Source: CANKHA01 sp040877285
GTDB taxonomy: Bacteria; Pseudomonadota; Alphaproteobacteria; Rhizobiales; Xanthobacteraceae
Assembly: GCA_040877285.1 (NCBI GenBank)
Contig: JBBDNZ010000029.1
Coordinates: forward strand, 1-7,314
Length of the DNA: 7,314 bases
Direction: 5' to 3'
Every line of letters starts with the position of its first letter. Position 1 is the first letter of the stretch. Positions 6,042-7,314 of this stretch are shown here, one piece after another. The notes under the pieces are model-generated. The model had not been told where the DNA came from. It searched no databases and saw nothing but the letters and a program-made list of their open reading frames with translations. A program made the translations under genes and the position numbers.

Positions 6042-7314
6042 CTACACCAACCTGCTCTGTTCCACCGCGGCCTCGACGAAGGAGGCGAACAGCGGATGCG
6101 GCGCGAAGGGCCGCGATTTCAGTTCCGGGTGGAACTGCACGCCGACGAACCAGGGATGATCCTGGTATTCGATGATCTCGGGCAGCACGCCGTCGGGCGA
6201 CATGCCGGAGAAACGCATGCCGTGCTGCTCCAGGCGTCCTCTGTAGGTCGTGTTGACCTCATAGCGGTGGCGGTGGCGCTCGGAGATTTCATTAGCGCCG
6301 TAGATACCGGCGACACGGCTGCCGCGCTGGAGAATAGCCCGATAAGCGCCGAGCCGCATGGTGCCGCCGAGATCGCCGCCCGCGCGCCGCTTTTCCAGCT
6401 CGTTGCCCTTGAGCCATTCGGTCATCAAGCCGACCACGGGTTCCGGCGTCGTGCCGAACTCGGTCGAATTGGCTTCGGCTATCCCACAAAGATTGCGCGC
6501 GGCCTCGATCACCGCCATCTGCATGCCGAAGCAAATTCCGAAATAGGGAACGTGGCGTTCGCGGGCGAAGCGCGCCGCGCGGATCTTTCCCTCCGCGCCG
6601 CGCTGGCCGAAGCCGCCGGGCACGAGAATGCCGTTGACGTGTTCGAGAAACGGCGCCGGGTCCTCATTCTCGAACACCTCGGATTCGATCCAGTCGAGCT
6701 TGACCTTGACCTTGTTGGAAATGCCGCCGTGCGATAGCGCCTCGATCAGCGACTTATAGGCGTCCTTCATGCCGGTATATTTGCCGACGATGGCGATGGT
6801 GACGTCGCCTTCGGGCGCGCGGACGCGTTCGTTGATCTCCCGCCAGACAGTAAGATCGGGCGGGCGGCTGTCCTCGATGCCGAACGACGCCAGCACCTCC
6901 TTGTCGAGCCCTTCGGCGTGATAAGCCTCGGGCACGGCGTAGATGTTGTCGACATCGCGCGCCTCGATCACCGCGCTTTCCCGCACATTGCAGAACAGGC
7001 CGAGCTTGCGCCGCTCCGCCTGCGGAATCGCCCGGTCGGTGCGGCAGAGCAGGATGTCGGGCTGAATGCCGATCGACAGCAGTTCCTTGACCGAATGCTG
7101 GGTCGGCTTGGTCTTCAACTCTCCCGCCGCGGGAATGTAGGGCAGCAGCGTGAGGTGGATATAGACGGCGCGGTTTCGAGGCAGGTCGTTGCCGAGCTGG
7201 CGGATAGCCTCGAGGAACGGCAGGCCCTCGATATCGCCGACCGTGCCGCCGATCTCGCACAGGACGAAGTCGAAATCCTCGTTGCCCGCGAGGATGAATT
7301 CCTTGATCGCGTTG
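6042..7314 (-). CDS. pyrG: CTP synthase PyrG, missing its N-terminal ~120 residues (cut by window edge)
   Basis: PyrG makes CTP from UTP, ATP and glutamine. The N-terminal synthase domain activates UTP, and the C-terminal class I glutamine amidotransferase domain supplies ammonia. The reading frame is open to the right edge: the first full codon is at 7313 and 423 residues are visible. CEIGGTVGDIEGLPF at fragment residues 19-33 matches the E. coli segment around E140, so about 120 residues including the Walker A loop lie outside. The full protein would be about 543 residues (E. coli 545). The amidotransferase domain shows GILVPGGFGQRG (oxyanion hole region), GICFGMQ with nucleophile Cys at fragment residue 261, and VGVQFHPE with His 395 and Glu 397, equivalent to C379, H515 and E517. 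TTG 7118 is internal (it reads Leu in GELKTKPTQ) and is not the start. The stop is TAG at 6042-6044. I see no convincing terminator after it. Confidence 0.97.
   Translation of the reverse strand, partial: NAIKEFILAGNEDFDFVLCEIGGTVGDIEGLPFLEAIRQLGNDLPRNRAVYIHLTLLPYIPAAGELKTKPTQHSVKELLSIGIQPDILLCRTDRAIPQAERRKLGLFCNVRESAVIEARDVDNIYAVPEAYHAEGLDKEVLASFGIEDSRPPDLTVWREINERVRAPEGDVTIAIVGKYTGMKDAYKSLIEALSHGGISNKVKVKLDWIESEVFENEDPAPFLEHVNGILVPGGFGQRGAEGKIRAARFARERHVPYFGICFGMQMAVIEAARNLCGIAEANSTEFGTTPEPVVGLMTEWLKGNELEKRRAGGDLGGTMRLGAYRAILQRGSRVAGIYGANEISERHRHRYEVNTTYRGRLEQHGMRFSGMSPDGVLPEIIEYQDHPWFVGVQFHPELKSRPFAPHPLFASFVEAAVEQSRLV

Noticed and set aside
6000..6737. Plus-strand open frame (245 codons) opposite pyrG
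   Set aside because: It is antisense to the conserved glutamine amidotransferase domain of pyrG and has no independent support.
7116..7118. TTG as the start of pyrG
   Set aside because: It is an internal Leu codon in the conserved GELKTKPTQ segment. The frame stays open with CTP synthase sequence to the window edge.

Overview
The window is a GC-rich stretch of a bacterial chromosome in which every supported gene lies on the minus strand. The proteins and the gene mix (pyrG and kdsA close together, a thiO-thiS-thiG run, a PDC/CACHE-PAS-PAS-GGDEF-EAL protein) point to an alphaproteobacterium, most likely Hyphomicrobiales of the Bradyrhizobium/Rhodopseudomonas sort. That placement is inference from protein character, not from a database search.

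Read in the direction of transcription (high to low coordinates), the layout is as follows. (1) pyrG, CTP synthase, enters from the right edge without its first ~120 residues and ends at 6042. (2) An AT-rich intergenic region of about 160 bases (5879-6041) holds a perfect 6-bp inverted repeat, a TATAAT hexamer and two mutually exclusive small hairpins. (3) A ~1055-residue membrane-anchored cyclic-di-GMP enzyme (2711-5878) has a periplasmic PDC/CACHE sensor, two PAS domains, GGDEF and EAL. (4) kdsA (1783-2634) encodes KDO-8-phosphate synthase, with the residue set of the metal-dependent class. (5) A 144-base gap (1639-1782) contains a candidate sigma70 promoter followed immediately by a clear TPP riboswitch whose 3' end carries the ribosome binding site of the next gene. 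(6) thiO, thiS and thiG follow as a tight operon making the thiazole half of thiamine; thiG runs off the left edge after 83 codons.

Functionally there are three units: nucleotide and lipopolysaccharide-precursor housekeeping (pyrG; kdsA), a cyclic-di-GMP signalling gene placed between them, and a TPP-repressed thiazole synthesis operon. In the operon ThiO oxidises glycine to the imine, ThiS carries sulfur as a C-terminal thiocarboxylate, and ThiG condenses these with deoxyxylulose phosphate.

Most of this is ordinary chromosomal content. The points most worth a second look are: the sharp base-composition drop inside the signalling gene, near the boundary between its two PAS domains; its altered GGDEF domain (no I-site, GNxxGD instead of GHxxGD) beside a complete EAL domain; the regulatory-looking AT-rich region upstream of it; and the compact riboswitch/RBS arrangement in front of thiO. 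I see no mobile element, CRISPR array, tRNA or rRNA, and nothing I would call a new system.
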